From: an uncultured Planctomycetota bacterium
GTDB taxonomy: Bacteria; Planctomycetota; UBA1135; GCA-002686595
Direction of reading: 5' to 3'
DNA length: 64,000 bases
Assembly (NCBI GenBank): GCA_903928115.1
Contig: CAIYPP010000007.1
Location: forward strand, 62,001-126,000
Part shown: piece after piece, positions 9,053 to 17,429 of the stretch
Layout: the number at the start of each line of letters is the position of its first letter
Position numbering within the stretch: position 1 is the stretch's first letter
Translations under genes and position numbers: made by a program
Notes under the pieces: model-generated
The model's input: the letters and a program-made list of their open reading frames with translations, nothing else
Database searches by the model: none
What the model was told of the DNA's origin: nothing

Positions 9053-9291
9053 GTGCGCGCGACGGTTGTCGGGCTCGGATCGTAGCCCGTCGGAGACCTT
9101 CCCGCAGGGATCGTGACCTCGAAGGGCGCTCAGTCCGGTGTCGTTTCGCTCACGAACGCGTCGCAGGGATCGGAGCGGGTCCCTTGAGGACGTCGGGTCG
9201 AGCCGTCGTCGAAGCGGGCCGGAGGCTGTGGGCGATCTCGGTGCGCACTGCGAGTGCGAGCGCTTGCATGAAGAGGCCGCGCAAAACGCTT
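9053..9291. other. Intergenic region upstream of the STAND regulator
   Basis: About 240 bp with no coding signal on either strand that I can defend. It should contain the promoter of the minus-strand STAND regulator, but I cannot see a clear -35/-10 pair. The terminator of the cysD-cysN operon borders it on the right. Confidence 0.5.
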
Positions 9292-9350
9292 CCAGCAACA
9301 AGACGCACCGACGGTCGAGGTTAGGGGGGCTGCCGCCCGCTTGTTGCTGG
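9292..9350 (-). terminator. Hairpin terminator of the cysD-cysN operon
   Basis: A perfect 11-bp inverted repeat (CCAGCAACAAG / CTTGTTGCTGG) with a 37-nt loop that can itself fold (GGGGGC / GCCC). Read on the minus strand it is followed by AAGCGTTTTGC, a short T run. It sits 21 bp after the last stop of the frameshifted gene below, which supports that gene being the real end of the operon. Confidence 0.6.
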
Positions 9351-9371
9351 CCCGCGCCTCCTTCGCTCGTG

Positions 9372-9718
9372 TCAGGGACCGAGCAGCACTTGGACCACGT
9401 GGGTGGCGTGCCACGTCGAATGGCCGCGGATCGAGTCGGGAGGCGACTTGCCGTAGCTCTTGACTGTGCAGTGCAGAGCGTCTTTCGTTGCCCAGCGAAA
9501 GGCCGTCACCGAGTCGAGCGCCAGATCGCACTCAATGGAGTGGCGCAGTAGGTTGCGACGCCGCCAGTCGGCCACATCACGGTCAGGGCGAGAGAGCCGT
9601 CGTAGATGACTCGACGCGTCTGCGGGATGGGAATGCGCCACGGTCCCGATTGGACGACGGCGATCGCGAGTCGCGGCCGTGCGGTTGGAGTGGTGATGAG
9701 ATCGCGTCGCGCGCTCAC
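9372..9718 (-). pseudogene. Third gene of the cysD-cysN operon, split by an apparent frameshift
   Basis: A GTG at 9718 overlaps the cysN stop (GTGA), the coupling style used throughout this window. That frame reads sensibly for about 65 codons (LAIAVVQSGPWRIPIPQ, then VIYDGSLALTVMWP) and stops at 9506. From about 9560 the neighbouring frame takes over (CDLALDSVTAFRWATK) and stops at 9372, just before a terminator. The joined product would be about 114 residues. The interval is not a multiple of three, as a one-base indel would give. I do not recognise the family. It may be a sequencing error or real decay; each half alone is also a weak candidate for a short gene. Confidence 0.35.
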
Positions 9719-11040
9719 TCGTCGTGCACGATCATCCCGGCGGCGACGGTCGCGTTCGTCGACTCGTCGATCAGGATGAAGCCGCCGGTGCTGCGCGAGC
9801 GCTGGTAAGGATCGAACATGATCGGCGCGGTAGTGCGGATGCTCACGCGGCCGATATCGTTGGCTGAGAGCTGCGCAACGCCTTCCTCGCGGTGGCCGGT
9901 GCGGATGTCGAGGCGGTACGCGATGCTCTCGACCATCGCGCGCACGTTGCGCGTCGTGTGCTTGAGCGCGTAGCGACCCTTGGGCTGCAGCGGTCGCTCG
10001 CCGAGCCAGCAGACGCGCGCGTCGAAGGACTGGGCGACGCTCGGGCGATTGCCCGGACGGCACAGCATGTCTCCGCGTGAGATGTCGACGTCGTCGGCGA
10101 GGTGCACGATCACGCTCATCGGCGGGAAGGCCTGCTCGAGCGCCTCGGGCTCGCCCTCGCGGCCGATCACCTCGATGCGTGTGACGCGGGACTCCATTCC
10201 GCTCGGGAGCACGACGACCGCGTCGCCCGGCTTGAGGACGCCCGACGCCACTTGGCCGGCGTATCCGCGGTAGTCAGGGTAGCGGTCCGACTGTGGCCGG
10301 ATGACCCATTGCACGGGGAAGCGCACGTCTTGGAGGTTGCGATCGCTCGCGATGTGGACGTTCTCGAGGTAGTGCAGTAGCGAGCTGCCGCCGTACCAGC
10401 TCATGTTCGTCGAACGCTCGACCACGTTGTCGCCTTGCAGCGCGCTGATCGGGATGAACGAGACGTCTTGCACATCGAGGCGCGTGACGAGCTCGCGCAG
10501 GTCCGCTTCGACGCGCCGGAACGCGGCCTCCTCGTAGTTCACGAGGTCCATCTTGTTCACGGCGAAGACGAGGTGGGGGATGCGCAGCAGCGACGCGATG
10601 TACGAGTGGCGCCGCGTCTGTTCGAGTACGCCGTGGCGGGCGTCGACGAGCACGATCGCAAGGTTGGCGGTGCTCGCGCCCGTCACCATGTTGCGCGTGT
10701 ACTGAATGTGTCCCGGCGTGTCCGCAAGGATGAACTTGCGCTTGGGCGTCGCGAAGTAGCGGTACGCGACGTCGATGGTGATGCCCTGCTCGCGCTCGGC
10801 GCGCAGGCCGTCGGTCAGGAGGGCGAGGTCGGGGCGCTCGTCTCCGCGGCGGCGCGAGGCGTCGGCGACAGCCGCGAGCTGGTCCTCGAAGATCGACTTC
10901 GAGTCGTGCAGGAGCCGACCGATCAGCGTGCTCTTGCCGTCGTCGACGGAACCGGCGGTCGAGAGCCGCAGGAGCTCGATCGAAGTGTCCGCGGGATCGT
11001 GCAGGAAGCCACCCGCGGAGTGTTGGGAGGTCGGGCTCAT
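9715..11040 (-). CDS. cysN: Sulfate adenylyltransferase subunit 1 (GTPase)
   Basis: A 441-residue translation-factor-type GTPase: P-loop GSVDDGKST, DTPGH switch II and NKMD guanine specificity motif. It couples GTP hydrolysis to the CysD-catalysed synthesis of APS from sulfate and ATP. The length fits a stand-alone CysN, with no fused APS kinase (CysC) at the C-terminus. Its ATG overlaps the cysD stop by one base (TGATG) and its stop overlaps the start of the next small gene, so it sits in the middle of a coupled operon. No cysC, cysH or sulfite reductase gene is in the window, so it cannot be told whether this serves assimilation or sulfation. Confidence 0.95.
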   Translation of the reverse strand: MSPTSQHSAGGFLHDPADTSIELLRLSTAGSVDDGKSTLIGRLLHDSKSIFEDQLAAVADASRRRGDERPDLALLTDGLRAEREQGITIDVAYRYFATPKRKFILADTPGHIQYTRNMVTGASTANLAIVLVDARHGVLEQTRRHSYIASLLRIPHLVFAVNKMDLVNYEEAAFRRVEADLRELVTRLDVQDVSFIPISALQGDNVVERSTNMSWYGGSSLLHYLENVHIASDRNLQDVRFPVQWVIRPQSDRYPDYRGYAGQVASGVLKPGDAVVVLPSGMESRVTRIEVIGREGEPEALEQAFPPMSVIVHLADDVDISRGDMLCRPGNRPSVAQSFDARVCWLGERPLQPKGRYALKHTTRNVRAMVESIAYRLDIRTGHREEGVAQLSANDIGRVSIRTTAPIMFDPYQRSRSTGGFILIDESTNATVAAGMIVHDE

Positions 11041-11948
11041 CAGAAGTAACCCTCCTTCTTGCGGTCTTCCATGGCGGCTTCGGCGGTGCGGTCGTCGGCG
11101 CGCGTCGCGCCGCGCTCGGTGACGCGCGCGCTCGCGACTTCGTCGATCACTTCGTCGAGCGTGCGCGCCGGGCTGCGCACCGCGCCGGTGCAGCTCATGT
11201 CGCCGACCGTGCGGAAGCGCACCGTCTCACGCATCAGGGTTTCACTGGGGAGGCGCTGAACGAACGGGTTGTCCGCGTAGAGCATCCCGTCGCGCGAAAA
11301 CACCATGCGCTCGTGCGCGAAGTAGATCGACGGCAGCTCGATCTGCTCGAGCTGCACGTACTGCCACACGTCGAGCTCGGTCCAGTTGGAGAGCGGGAAG
11401 ACGCGCAGGTGCTCGCCCTTGCGGATCCGCGCGTTGTACAGGTTCCAGAGCTCCGGCCTCTGGTTCTTCGGGTCCCACTGACCGAACTCGTCGCGGTGCG
11501 AGAAGACGCGTTCCTTGGCGCGCGCCTTTTCTTCGTCGCGTCGCGCCCCGCCGATAGCGGCGTCGAAGCCGTGGGACTCGATCGCGTCGAGCAGGGTCGT
11601 GGTCTGCAGTCGGTTGCGCGATGCACGCGGGCCTTTCTCTTCCGAGACGCGGCCCTTGTCGATCGACTCTTGCACGCTCGCCACGATCAGTCGCTCACCG
11701 AGCCGTGCGACCGCGCGGTCGCGGTATTCGATCACCTCGGGGAAGTTGTGCCCGGTGTCGACGTGCATGAGCGGGAAGGGGAAGCGCGAGGGCCGGAAGG
11801 CCTTCTCCGCGAGGCGCAGGATCACGATCGAGTCCTTCCCGCCGGAGAAGAGCAGGACCGGTCGCTCACGCTCGGCGGCGAGCTCGCGCAGGATGTGGAC
11901 GGACTCGTCTTCGAGTGCCCGCAGGTGGCTGCGTCGGTAGGAGTTCAT
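11040..11948 (-). CDS. cysD: Sulfate adenylyltransferase subunit 2
   Basis: A 302-residue PP-loop ATP pyrophosphatase. The SGGKDS motif near the N-terminus binds ATP, HVDTGHNFPE and the GARRDEEKARAKER segment are characteristic of CysD, and the C-terminal RKKEGYF tail is typical. It forms APS together with CysN. The ATG at 11948 (MNSYRRSHL) is chosen: the longer in-frame extension to 12179 is Arg/Pro-rich and does not look like CysD. First gene of the operon. Confidence 0.95.
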   Translation of the reverse strand: MNSYRRSHLRALEDESVHILRELAAERERPVLLFSGGKDSIVILRLAEKAFRPSRFPFPLMHVDTGHNFPEVIEYRDRAVARLGERLIVASVQESIDKGRVSEEKGPRASRNRLQTTTLLDAIESHGFDAAIGGARRDEEKARAKERVFSHRDEFGQWDPKNQRPELWNLYNARIRKGEHLRVFPLSNWTELDVWQYVQLEQIELPSIYFAHERMVFSRDGMLYADNPFVQRLPSETLMRETVRFRTVGDMSCTGAVRSPARTLDEVIDEVASARVTERGATRADDRTAEAAMEDRKKEGYF

Positions 11949-12182
11949 GCTGGCGTCCGTGGAGGTTCGAGACTCGGAGACTTTCGGCCATGGGGTCTTG
12001 GGATCCCGAGGCGGGTCTGTCCGTCGTCCGAAGTCTAGCCCCCGATCGAGACGCGGCGGGCGCGTGCGCAGGCCACAGGGGCTTCTTCGAGATCGTCCAG
12101 ACCGGCTGTGGGACACGGAGGACGCTCTGGAAAAGATGTCGGACGCGTTCGCGCGGGTCGCCGCAGCGTCTCGAAACAAGCG
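11949..12182. other. Non-coding leader region of cysD
   Basis: Together with the adjoining hairpin this is a 326-bp gap between the cysD start and the end of the next minus-strand gene. No coding frame is convincing. It should hold the cysD promoter, but I see no recognisable operator or riboswitch. Confidence 0.5.
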
Positions 12183-12218
12183 GAGAGGCCGCCCGTCAGC
12201 GACGACGGGCGGCCTCTC
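12183..12218 (-). terminator. Strong hairpin terminator of the secreted-protein gene
   Basis: A perfect 15-bp stem (GAGAGGCCGCCCGTC and its complement) with a 6-nt loop. On the minus strand it is followed by CGCTTGTTTCG. It lies 56 bp past the stop of the gene at 12275-13555 and insulates it from the cysD promoter region. Confidence 0.75.
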
Positions 12219-12274
12219 GGTTGCGTGCTCTTGCGAAGTCTTGCCCGCTCGAAATGCGGCGAGCTGTCAGCGGC

Positions 12275-13555
12275 TCACGGGCAGAACACCACGCTGACGG
12301 CGTCCGTGGTGTTGAAGGTGAGCGGGCCGCCAATCGGGTCGCGGAAGACGAGCTGGAAGTTCCAAGTGTCGCCCGCGCGGATCAGGCTGGTCGGCTGGGC
12401 GGGGTCTTCGAAGTTCACGGCGTAGAGTACGTTGCCCGTCGGCAGGGCGTAGGTCACCGGCAGGCGGCGGACCGGGCTGCCGAGGCACAGGTTGCCGTCG
12501 CCGAAGGGCAGGAAGGCCTGCGTGCGGCTCATGTAGAAGCGGCCCGCGTGACCCGGCGGTACACCCTGCGCAGTCAGGGCGAAGGCAGCCCCGCTGAGCG
12601 AGCTCGTCCCCAACACACCGCATTGAGCGCCGCTCGAGAACGTGTTCGGCGTGGCCGAGCAGTAGCTCGTCACCGTGCAGGTCGGCGTACCGTTCGCGCT
12701 CCAGTCGAGGTTCGTCAGGAAGCTCAGCGAAAGGTCACCGGGGATCAGGTCGAGCACGAGGTTGGCGACGCCACCCGTAGGCAGGATGGTGGGGATCGGG
12801 AAGGCGATGTCTTCGATCACCGTTCCCGGCACGGGGTTGGGGAGCACCTGCGAGCCGGACTGATCGACGGAGATCGAGAGGCGCGGCTGGGCGCCCGACA
12901 GGTCGAGCGTGCCCACCATCGGCAACGCGAACGGCAGCGGTCCGATCGACTGCGCGTTCCCGAGCAGGTCGAGGTCGAGCGAGAGCGAGGCGGGGACCAC
13001 CACCGCGACGTTCCACAGGTCGGGGGTGCCGCTCGGGGTCAGCGTGCCCGCCGCGGGGGCGTTCTGCACGAGCAGGATGTTGTCGAGCGTGCCCTGACCG
13101 AGCGGAAGCGGCAGCGTGAAGCCGCCGGGGAACAGAGAGTTGGGCTGGCGCGTGCGGAAGGTGGGGTAGCCGAGCTCGAGGGTGAGGTCTGCCGAGCCCG
13201 GCTGGCGACCGGTCGCAGCGATGGAAAGGTCCGCGATCGAGATCGCGCCGAGCTTGGTGTTGATGTTGGCGCGGAAGGTGCCGCCCGGCGTGCCCACGAT
13301 CGAGGGATCCGTGAGGAGCGTCGCGTTGATCGGGAAGCTCGTGTTGTTGCAGGTCCCAAAGAGGCTCGTGCAGGTGATCGTCCCCGTCGGATTGGTCGCG
13401 ACGTCGTAGTTTCCGATCGCCGTTCCCGGGAGGGGCAGCGAAAGGTCGAGTTCGATCTGCGTGTTGGACGCGAGCGAGTCGAGGCTGAACTGGTAGGTCT
13501 GGGCCAGGGCCGAAGGGACGAGCGCGAGGGATGCGACGAGGGTGCGGAGCTTCAT
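12275..13555 (-). CDS. Secreted protein with a lineage-specific Cys-containing C-terminal domain
   Basis: A 426-residue exported protein. The start at 13555 gives a signal peptide (MKLRTLVASLALVPSALAQ, cleaved after ALA). The first 250 or so residues are beta-rich and low in charge. The last 130 residues begin at YCSATPN and contain AFLPFGDGNLCLGSPVRRLP, RDPIGG and a final VVFCP; I recognise this layout (YC start, FLGGxLC-like middle, D-x-P, terminal C) as a C-terminal domain recurring in exported planctomycete proteins. Its function is unknown; a cell-surface or sorting role is a guess. A longer in-frame start at 13726 would overlap the divergent DUF1080 gene and has no signal-peptide character. 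Confidence 0.75.
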   Translation of the reverse strand: MKLRTLVASLALVPSALAQTYQFSLDSLASNTQIELDLSLPLPGTAIGNYDVATNPTGTITCTSLFGTCNNTSFPINATLLTDPSIVGTPGGTFRANINTKLGAISIADLSIAATGRQPGSADLTLELGYPTFRTRQPNSLFPGGFTLPLPLGQGTLDNILLVQNAPAAGTLTPSGTPDLWNVAVVVPASLSLDLDLLGNAQSIGPLPFALPMVGTLDLSGAQPRLSISVDQSGSQVLPNPVPGTVIEDIAFPIPTILPTGGVANLVLDLIPGDLSLSFLTNLDWSANGTPTCTVTSYCSATPNTFSSGAQCGVLGTSSLSGAAFALTAQGVPPGHAGRFYMSRTQAFLPFGDGNLCLGSPVRRLPVTYALPTGNVLYAVNFEDPAQPTSLIRAGDTWNFQLVFRDPIGGPLTFNTTDAVSVVFCP

Positions 13556-13714
13556 GCGGTGCAAAGGGGGGACTCGGGGAGGGAAGTCAGTGAGTGCGCG
13601 TTGCGAACTCGAGCTTTTGGAGTGTCCCCCAGAGTGTCGGAAGCCACAAGGGGCGCGTTCGTCCGCCCCGTGCGCGAGCCCTGCCCCACCCCCGCCCGCT
13701 AAGATTCCGACCCC

Positions 13715-14521
13715 ATGAAGCTCCACCTCCCCGCCTTGGGTCTAGGCCTTGCGGCCCTCGCCCTGCTGCTCGGAACTACGTTGATGCACGCCTCGAACTC
13801 GGGCCTCGGACAGGACCACCAGCCCCCCGTCGGCTATTCGGACACCCCGCTCCTGCCCGGCCAGAAGTGGCGCGTGCACGACATCGAGCGCCCGGTCCCG
13901 TCGGTCGTGACGCCGGGCAACCAAGGCGCTGCGCCGAGCGACGCGGTCGTGCTCTTCGACGGCGCGGACCTCTCGAAGTGGACCGGCGGGGGCGGCGAGG
14001 CGAAGTGGCTCGTCAAGGAAGGCTATGCCGAGGTCAACGGCACCGGCGGCATCGAGACGCGCGAGCACTTCGGCGACTGCCAGCTGCACATCGAGTGGGC
14101 CACGCCGGCGAAGGTCGAGTCGAGCTCGCAGGGCCGCGGCAACTCGGGCGTGTTCTTCCTCGGGCGCTACGAGATCCAAGTGCTCGACTCGTTCCAAAAC
14201 CGCACCTACGCCGACGGTCAGGCGGCCTCGATGTACGGCCAGTTTCCGCCGCTCGTGAACGCGAGCCGCGGCCCCGGCGAGTGGCAGACCTACGACATCG
14301 TCTTCCGCGCCCCGCGCTTCGAGGGCGACAAGCTGCTCCGCCCCGCGCGCGTCACCGTGTTCCACAACGGCGTGCTCGTCCAAGACGCGCAGGAGTTCAT
14401 GGGCCCGTCCCGCCACCGCGAGGTCGCAACCTACTCCCCGCATCCCGAGACCGGCCCGATCGCGCTGCAGGACCACGGCAACCCCGTGCGCTACCGCAAC
14501 ATCTGGCTGCGTCGCCTCTAA
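13715..14521 (+). CDS. Exported DUF1080 (3-keto-disaccharide hydrolase) domain protein
   Basis: 268 residues. Residues 1-26 are a signal peptide or anchor (hydrophobic LGLGLAALALLLG). From about residue 78 (VVLFDGADLSKWTG) the protein is one DUF1080 domain, a concanavalin-like sandwich, with the family's NSGVFFLGRYEIQVLDS stretch and a C-terminal GNPVRYRNIWLRRL. Characterised relatives cleave 3-keto-disaccharides after oxidation of glycans. It sits alone between a divergent secreted-protein gene and a small His-rich membrane protein. The sugar it acts on cannot be read from sequence. Confidence 0.9.
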   Translation: MKLHLPALGLGLAALALLLGTTLMHASNSGLGQDHQPPVGYSDTPLLPGQKWRVHDIERPVPSVVTPGNQGAAPSDAVVLFDGADLSKWTGGGGEAKWLVKEGYAEVNGTGGIETREHFGDCQLHIEWATPAKVESSSQGRGNSGVFFLGRYEIQVLDSFQNRTYADGQAASMYGQFPPLVNASRGPGEWQTYDIVFRAPRFEGDKLLRPARVTVFHNGVLVQDAQEFMGPSRHREVATYSPHPETGPIALQDHGNPVRYRNIWLRRL

Positions 14522-14609
14522 CCGCCATCCCGAGCCCGAAGCACCGCCCTCGGCACTTCTTCCCGCGCTTCGCTGGACGAACATCGGCCTCCGACCGAGA
14601 ATCCCCGCC

Positions 14610-14801
14610 ATGGACATGCACTCGATCCACGTCTTCCTCGCCACCTACGGCCCTTGGGCGGCTCTCGCCGTCGGCATCGGCGCCGTCGCCATGTGCTTCC
14701 TCGCGTTCGGCGTGTTCCTCTACACGCAGCTGATCGGCGAGGAAAAGGGTGACGAGCACGGTCACGGTCACGACGAGCACGGCCACGGCGCGCACCACTA
14801 G
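14610..14801 (+). CDS. Small single-span membrane protein with His-rich tail
   Basis: 63 residues: one clear transmembrane helix (about 18-43, AALAVGIGAVAMCFLAFGVF) and a charged tail of repeating HGHG/EHGHG units at the C-terminus that could bind metal ions. The start ATG at 14610 follows CCCCGCC and has no strong Shine-Dalgarno. It ends 3 bp before the following large exported-protein gene, so the three genes 14610-20023 are probably one operon. I do not recognise a family. Confidence 0.65.
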   Translation: MDMHSIHVFLATYGPWAALAVGIGAVAMCFLAFGVFLYTQLIGEEKGDEHGHGHDEHGHGAHH

Positions 14802-14804
14802 CCT

Positions 14805-17429
14805 GTGCGTCGTTCGGCCGCGCTGATCGCGGCCGCGTTCGCTCTAGCCCTCGCGGTCGCACTCTGGCTCTTCCTCTCGGGGACTTCCGTCGAGGTTGGG
14901 GCCACCGGCAGCGCTTCGCGCGAGGACGTCGCGTCCCCGGAGGACGTCGGGCGGATCATCACGGCGCGCGACACCGAAGCGGTTGAGCGCGCGGTGACGC
15001 AGGCGAGCGAGCCGAAGCAGGCAGGCCCCAGCGCACCAACGGCGGAGGATCCGACGCTGCGCGCGATCGCGGTCGTGCGCGCCGGAGATTTCTCGCCACT
15101 CGTTGGGGCGGAGGTCCTGTGGTGGCCCAACCCGGCGTTGCCCGAGCAAGAGACGCCGGTCGAGCTCTGGCTCGCTGCATCGGGCGACGACGCAAGCCTG
15201 CCCGTTGGATTCTCGCGAGCCGTCTCCGACGAGCGCGGGATCGTGCGCTTGCCCGATGCCGAGTACGGAATCGAAGTGCTCGCCCGCAGCGAGGGCTGGT
15301 TGGGCGTGGCTCGCTTCCTCCAAGGCGACACGCCGCCGATGCGCGTCGTCGTTCGTCCGGATCGCCCGGTCCGCGTGCGCGTGCTCGACCGCGCTCGCAA
15401 CCCGGTGGAGGGCGTTCACGTGGCGGTCGTCGCCGACAAGGACTACTTCGGATACTCCGAGGTACGCGCGGTGACGGATGCGCAGGGTCTCGCGGTGCTG
15501 ACGCACGCGTTGTACGGGCTGCAAGAGCAGTCCGATCTGCTCGACCGTGCGACGGTGGTCGTCGAGGAGCTGCTCGAAGAGGTCGTGTGGCGCGACTTTG
15601 ATGCGCAAGCGCCGCCGACGGAGCCGATCGAGCTCGTGATTCCGCGCGGCGGCGAGTGCGAGGTGCGCGTCGTCGACTCCGAGGGGCGTCCGGCGACGGG
15701 GCCCTACCGCGTCTATCTCATGGTGAACGACAACGACGAGCCCGTCGATGTCGACGAGATTCGACCATGGTGGGGTGAAGGACTGAGTCGTTTCCACGTC
15801 ACCTCGGGCACGGCGCTCTTCCGCGAGGTCCGTCTCGGCCAGCGTCTCCTCGTTTCGGTCGAGCCCAGCTCGGGCCTAGGTTTCTTCAACGCGACTGCGG
15901 CAGGGCCACGACGTCTTGGAGAGCGCGTCACGATCGAGGTGCGGGCCACGGGGCTCGAGCTGCTCACGGCGCGCGTGCTCCGCACGGACGGCCAACCGCT
16001 CGGAAACTCGGCTCTCAAGGTGCGGGCCGTGCTGGGCGAGTCTTCGGATGACGCCGCCGACTTCTACGAGCTCGACTGGCGTCCGACCACCGATGGCGAG
16101 GGGCGCCTGCGGATCGAGTTCGATGCGGACGACTTGCTCGACGAAGACGAAGATATGTTCGTCGAGTTCGTTCAGATCGATCTCCGGCAAGTCGATGTGG
16201 CGCGGGTGCGCACTCAGCTGCCGCGTGTATTCCCACGCGGTGGCGCGGATCTCGGCGATCTGCGCATGAGCGAGCTCCCCGTGTTCGCCGCCGGAGTGAC
16301 GCTCGACTCCGCGCGCCGTCCGGTTGGCGGAGTCGAAGTGACGGCGCAGACGCATCAGCGCGACGACGACGGCGAGCTCACGTCGCGGCCTGTGCCCGGC
16401 GTGCGCGCGTTGAGCGACGCGCAGGGAAGATTCGTGCTGCGCGCGCCCGCATCGCTGCGCGAGGCTCAGCTCGCGGCTCGAAAGGCCGAGCTCAGCAGCG
16501 ACCCGCGCGACGCGAGCGTCGGTGCCAAGGACGTAGAGCTCGTGCTCCTCCCTGCCGGCGAAATCGCGGGAAAGCTGCAGTTGCACAGCTCGATCCAGCC
16601 GTCGCGGCTGTATGTGCGCGCGCACCTCGAGGACACGGAGAGCGAGGACGAGTCGGAGCACTGGATCCCGCTCGGCGCCGATGGTTCGTTCTACTTCCGC
16701 AGCTTGAAGCCTGGTCGTTACACGGTCGCGGCCTGCTCGCGAGATCGAGATTCGCCGCTCGAGACTGTCGAGGGCGTCGAGGTTCGGCGCGGGGAGGTCA
16801 CGCGCGATCCGCGGCTCGACCCGCTCTCCCTCGATGCCAGCCTGCGGGGTGTCGAACTCACGATCGTCGATATGACGGGCCAGCCGATTCTCGACGGCAT
16901 CAGCGTCGTCTCGCGTCGTGATGGCGCGGACGACTCCGACTGGGGCTGGATCGAGGCGCGCTCCGGCGTCGCGCTGGTCCTCGTCGGCGCGCAGCCGCCT
17001 GCGGTGACCGTGCTCGGAGATGAGTACATCACCGAGTATCTGCCGCTCGTGACCGAGTCGAGGACCCTTGTGATGCGCCGTGCGCCGACGCTGGTCTACC
17101 GGCTCGCCGAGCCCGTGGAGCTCCCGCCGGACATGCAGCTTGGCGTGCGCGCTCAACACGAGGACGGAGACAAGGCCGGCTTCTCGTGGAACTTCGAGCA
17201 GCCCGTCTTCGAATCGGATGGCCGAGCGTCGTGCCGCATGCGCCATCTCGGTACGTACGAGTTTCGCTTCACGCTGACGCTGTACGGCGAGCGCTGGGCG
17301 TCTCGCGAGATTCCGCTCGACTCCCCCTTCAAGTTCCAAGTGCGCGAGCTGCCCGCGGAGCAAGTCGTCGAGGTGCGTTGCCCGCAGGAGGCGCTCAAGG
17401 CCGCGATCGAGGCGCTGCGCCGCCCATGA
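14805..17429 (+). CDS. Large exported protein with carboxypeptidase-regulatory-like beta-sandwich repeats (paralog 1)
   Basis: 874 residues starting at GTG. An N-terminal hydrophobic anchor (about 5-24) is followed by a long extracytoplasmic part built of transthyretin/CarboxypepD_reg-like beta-sandwiches; recognisable turns are LVGAEVLWWPN near 100 and DAQGRFVLRAPA near 540. There is no catalytic motif. It shares domain order and many short matches with the next gene (WWP, SEGWLGVARF versus TEGWLGIAQF, RLDPLSL versus RLDPLDL), so the two are tandem paralogs. It may be a surface or matrix component. The next gene's ATG overlaps this stop by 4 bp. Confidence 0.75.
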   Translation: MRRSAALIAAAFALALAVALWLFLSGTSVEVGATGSASREDVASPEDVGRIITARDTEAVERAVTQASEPKQAGPSAPTAEDPTLRAIAVVRAGDFSPLVGAEVLWWPNPALPEQETPVELWLAASGDDASLPVGFSRAVSDERGIVRLPDAEYGIEVLARSEGWLGVARFLQGDTPPMRVVVRPDRPVRVRVLDRARNPVEGVHVAVVADKDYFGYSEVRAVTDAQGLAVLTHALYGLQEQSDLLDRATVVVEELLEEVVWRDFDAQAPPTEPIELVIPRGGECEVRVVDSEGRPATGPYRVYLMVNDNDEPVDVDEIRPWWGEGLSRFHVTSGTALFREVRLGQRLLVSVEPSSGLGFFNATAAGPRRLGERVTIEVRATGLELLTARVLRTDGQPLGNSALKVRAVLGESSDDAADFYELDWRPTTDGEGRLRIEFDADDLLDEDEDMFVEFVQIDLRQVDVARVRTQLPRVFPRGGADLGDLRMSELPVFAAGVTLDSARRPVGGVEVTAQTHQRDDDGELTSRPVPGVRALSDAQGRFVLRAPASLREAQLAARKAELSSDPRDASVGAKDVELVLLPAGEIAGKLQLHSSIQPSRLYVRAHLEDTESEDESEHWIPLGADGSFYFRSLKPGRYTVAACSRDRDSPLETVEGVEVRRGEVTRDPRLDPLSLDASLRGVELTIVDMTGQPILDGISVVSRRDGADDSDWGWIEARSGVALVLVGAQPPAVTVLGDEYITEYLPLVTESRTLVMRRAPTLVYRLAEPVELPPDMQLGVRAQHEDGDKAGFSWNFEQPVFESDGRASCRMRHLGTYEFRFTLTLYGERWASREIPLDSPFKFQVRELPAEQVVEVRCPQEALKAAIEALRRP

